From NCBI GenBank assembly GCA_030428345.1, contig JAUIBM010000138.1, forward strand, positions 1 to 7,177: a DNA stretch of 7,177 nucleotides, written 5' to 3'. The stretch's first letter is position 1. The number at the start of each line of letters is the position of its first letter. This document shows, one piece after another, positions 5,992 through 7,177 of the stretch. The translations under genes and the position numbers were made by a program. The stretch comes from Alphaproteobacteria bacterium. Its GTDB lineage: Bacteria > Pseudomonadota > Alphaproteobacteria > Rhizobiales > Rhizobiaceae. Under the pieces are notes generated by a model that did not search any database, had not been told where the DNA came from, and saw only the letters and a list, made by a program, of their open reading frames with translations.

Positions 5992-6003
5992 TGGCTTGAG
6001 CCA
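5992..6003. promoter_or_regulatory. 12-bp palindrome in the divergent region upstream of the Rid gene
   Basis: TGGCT-TG-AGCCA, perfect 5-base arms with a 2-base centre, between the unrecognised gene and the Rid gene. The geometry resembles operators of GntR proteins, although the sequence differs from the palindrome at 2059-2074. No convincing promoter hexamers were found nearby, so the role is a guess. Confidence 0.3.
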
Positions 6004-6030
6004 TGCCCCATCAATCAAGAACGCAAAAGC

Positions 6031-6046
6031 GCCCGTTCCCACGGGC
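6031..6046 (+). promoter_or_regulatory. Short perfect hairpin in the leader of the Rid gene
   Basis: GCCCGT-TCCC-ACGGGC: a 6-bp stem and 4-base loop, ending 25 bases before the GTG start. It would sit in the 5' untranslated RNA if transcription starts upstream of it. It may influence translation or mRNA stability, or it may be a protein-binding palindrome. It is too small to be a riboswitch by itself. Confidence 0.35.
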
Positions 6047-6061
6047 CCTGTGAAATCCTGC

Positions 6062-6067
6062 GGAGAG
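6062..6067 (+). promoter_or_regulatory. Ribosome-binding site for the Rid gene's GTG start
   Basis: GGAGAG four bases before the GTG at 6072 (six bases counted from GGAG). It supports a GTG start here; no in-frame ATG with a comparable site exists nearby. Confidence 0.65.
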
Positions 6068-6071
6068 ACAC

Positions 6072-6455
6072 GTGAAGAAGAGCATCGTTCCCGAGCGCTA
6101 CCGGCATTATTACGACAATCTGCACTATTCGCCAGCCATCGACACCGGTTCGTTCGTATTTCTTTCAGGCGTCACCGCGGCGCGGCCCAATGAGCAGATA
6201 CCGCTCGACCCGGTGGAGCAGTTCCACAAGGCGTTCGACAAGATGGCGAGCTATCTCGCCGAGGCGGGCCTCGGCTTTGAGAACATCGTCGAACTGACCT
6301 CGTTCCATGTCGATCTGAAGAAGCATATCGACGCCTTCTGCGCCGTGAAGGACGAGTATATCAAGGAGCCTTACCCGGCCTGGTCGGCGATCGGCGTCAG
6401 CGAGTTCATACCCGCCAACGCCCTGGTCGAGATGCGAGTCGTGGCCGTCCGCTGA
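6072..6455 (+). CDS. Rid-family (YjgF/YER057c/UK114) protein without the catalytic arginine
   Basis: A 127-residue, cytoplasmic chorismate-mutase-like fold protein, normally a trimer with clefts between subunits. Family features: FVFLSGVTA (28-36), the helix from about 47 to 66 (PVEQFHKAFDKMASYLAEAG), FENIVELTSFHVDL (69-82), and YPAWSAIGVSEFIPANALVEM (101-121). RidA proper uses an Arg in PARS (Arg105 in E. coli) to deaminate 2-aminoacrylate-type imines. Here the aligned position is Trp104 while Glu120 is kept, so classical enamine/imine deaminase activity is unlikely. It belongs with the YPAW-type Rid proteins, whose functions are mostly unsettled. Members of the wider family include 2-aminomuconate deaminase, so an enzyme of a degradation route is conceivable. 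Start: GTG with a good ribosome-binding site. It diverges from the unrecognised gene and converges on the aldehyde dehydrogenase gene with 19 bases between stops. Confidence 0.92.
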   Translation: MKKSIVPERYRHYYDNLHYSPAIDTGSFVFLSGVTAARPNEQIPLDPVEQFHKAFDKMASYLAEAGLGFENIVELTSFHVDLKKHIDAFCAVKDEYIKEPYPAWSAIGVSEFIPANALVEMRVVAVR

Positions 6456-6474
6456 GGAGAGCCGCGACGCCGGT

Positions 6475-7177
6475 TCAGCGCCGGATGAACGGGTTGGGGA
6501 TCTCGACATTGGTCGAGATCCAGACGCTCTTCAGCTCCAGATATTCCATCATCCCGGCGATGCCGCCCTCGCGTCCGATGCCGCTCATCTTGAACCCGCC
6601 AAAGGGCGAGGTGGTGCTGGTCGAGCGATAGTTGTTGACCCAGATCGTTCCGGCGCGGACCTTTTCGGTCATGCGGATGCCGCGCGCTAGGTCGCGGGTC
6701 CAGATGCCGGCCGCCAGTCCGAAGTCGATATCGTTGGCGATGCGCACGGCGTCGTCCTCGTCCTCGAACGGGATGACGCAGAGCACGGGGCCGAAAACCT
6801 CTTCCTGGGCGATGCGCATGTCATTGGTCACGTCGGCGAAGATCGTCGGCTGGTAGAACAGCCCGTTCGGATAGCCTTCCACCAGGGCGCGTTCGCCGCC
6901 GCGCACCAGCCGCGCGCCTTCCGCCTGCGCGATGCGCACATATTCCTCGATCTTGGCCATTTGCGGCGCGGTCGAGATCGGCGCGATCTGGGTCTCGGGA
7001 TCGCCCGGATGGCCGAAGCGGATATCCTCGAGGAAGTCGACCAGCTTCTGAAGGAAGGAATCGTGGATCGAGCGCTGCAGAAGCAGGCGCGAGCCGGCGA
7101 CGCATGTCTGGCCGGAAGCGGCGAAAATGCCCGCGACCGCGCCCTTCACGGCCTGGTCGAGATCGGCATCGTCGAAA
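6475..7177 (-). CDS. NAD(P)-dependent aldehyde dehydrogenase, partial (C-terminal half)
   Basis: Oxidises an aldehyde to the carboxylic acid with NAD(P). The last 233 residues are present; the N-terminal cofactor-binding half lies beyond the right edge, since family members have about 480-500 residues. Counting from the first visible residue, the catalytic Cys25 is in SGQTCVAG (21-28), EEVFGPV (125-131) holds the second conserved Glu, WVNNYR (179-184) follows, and PFGGFKMSGIGREGG (191-205) is the conserved late motif. The protein ends NPFIRR. The frame stays open to the window edge (FDDADLDQAV at the visible start, typical of the segment before the catalytic Cys). The best match is the broad family of semialdehyde, betaine-aldehyde and hydroxymuconic-semialdehyde dehydrogenases. 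The substrate cannot be told; with an aminotransferase nearby, a semialdehyde made by transamination is a reasonable guess. It is convergent with the Rid gene. Confidence 0.93.
   Translation of the reverse strand, partial: FDDADLDQAVKGAVAGIFAASGQTCVAGSRLLLQRSIHDSFLQKLVDFLEDIRFGHPGDPETQIAPISTAPQMAKIEEYVRIAQAEGARLVRGGERALVEGYPNGLFYQPTIFADVTNDMRIAQEEVFGPVLCVIPFEDEDDAVRIANDIDFGLAAGIWTRDLARGIRMTEKVRAGTIWVNNYRSTSTTSPFGGFKMSGIGREGGIAGMMEYLELKSVWISTNVEIPNPFIRR

Noticed and set aside
5906..6004. N-terminal extension of the unrecognised gene to the ATG at 6004
   Set aside because: No well-placed ribosome-binding site at 6004, while the ATG at 5905 has one; the extension would also occupy the divergent control region.
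5201..6193. 330-residue open frame on the plus strand
   Set aside because: It crosses the gene-free stretch, the antisense of the unrecognised gene and the start of the Rid gene, has no ribosome-binding site and no family resemblance.
6456..6490. Possible terminator hairpin between the Rid and aldehyde dehydrogenase genes
   Set aside because: Only a 4-bp CCGG/CCGG pairing without a T-run; no better than chance at this GC content.
1..7177. CRISPR array, tRNA, IS element or attachment site
   Set aside because: No regularly spaced direct repeats with spacers, no tRNA cloverleaf, no transposase or integrase and no terminal inverted repeats were found; the only tandem repeat is the 17-bp set at 5340-5390.

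Overview
The window is GC-rich and densely packed. Its codon use and protein families look like a heterotrophic alphaproteobacterium, perhaps a sphingomonad or rhizobial relative; that assignment is an inference with low confidence. No rRNA, tRNA, CRISPR array, insertion sequence or phage gene is visible. The content reads as an accessory catabolic region: one uptake system, four metabolic genes, two GntR-type regulators of different subfamilies and one unrecognised protein.

Layout, left to right. (1) 1-2004, minus strand: a FadR/FCD-type GntR regulator followed, 8 bases after its stop, by a fused TRAP-transporter permease that runs off the left edge. (2) 2005-2225: a divergent control region with a 16-bp palindrome (ATTGTCAACAAT core), further copies of its half-site, and a candidate promoter for the next gene. 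(3) 2226-3002, plus strand: a crotonase-fold enoyl-CoA hydratase/isomerase. (4) 3019-5091, minus strand: a glutamate-1-semialdehyde-aminomutase-like class III aminotransferase followed 3 bases later by a HutC/UTRA-type GntR regulator. (5) 5092-5383: a gene-free stretch with two palindromes at the aminotransferase promoter, a strong 35-nt two-part hairpin, and three 17-bp tandem repeats that reach the stop of the next gene. (6) 5384-5905, minus strand: an unrecognised 173-residue protein. (7) 5906-6071: a divergent control region with a 12-bp palindrome and a short hairpin. (8) 6072-6455, plus strand: a Rid (YjgF/UK114) protein in which the usual catalytic arginine is replaced by tryptophan. 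(9) 6475-7177, minus strand: the C-terminal half of an aldehyde dehydrogenase that runs off the right edge.

How they may work together (inference): a TAXI-type TRAP carrier imports an organic acid, probably carboxylated and possibly amino-substituted. The aminotransferase removes or moves an amino group, aldehyde dehydrogenase oxidises a semialdehyde to the acid, and the crotonase acts on a CoA thioester. The Rid protein could act on or bind a reactive enamine/imine or other intermediate. The FCD regulator probably controls the transporter unit and the UTRA regulator the aminotransferase unit. The substrate cannot be read from this sequence.

Three starts were set from ribosome-binding sites rather than from the longest open frame: 2004, 5091 and 5905, all on the minus strand.
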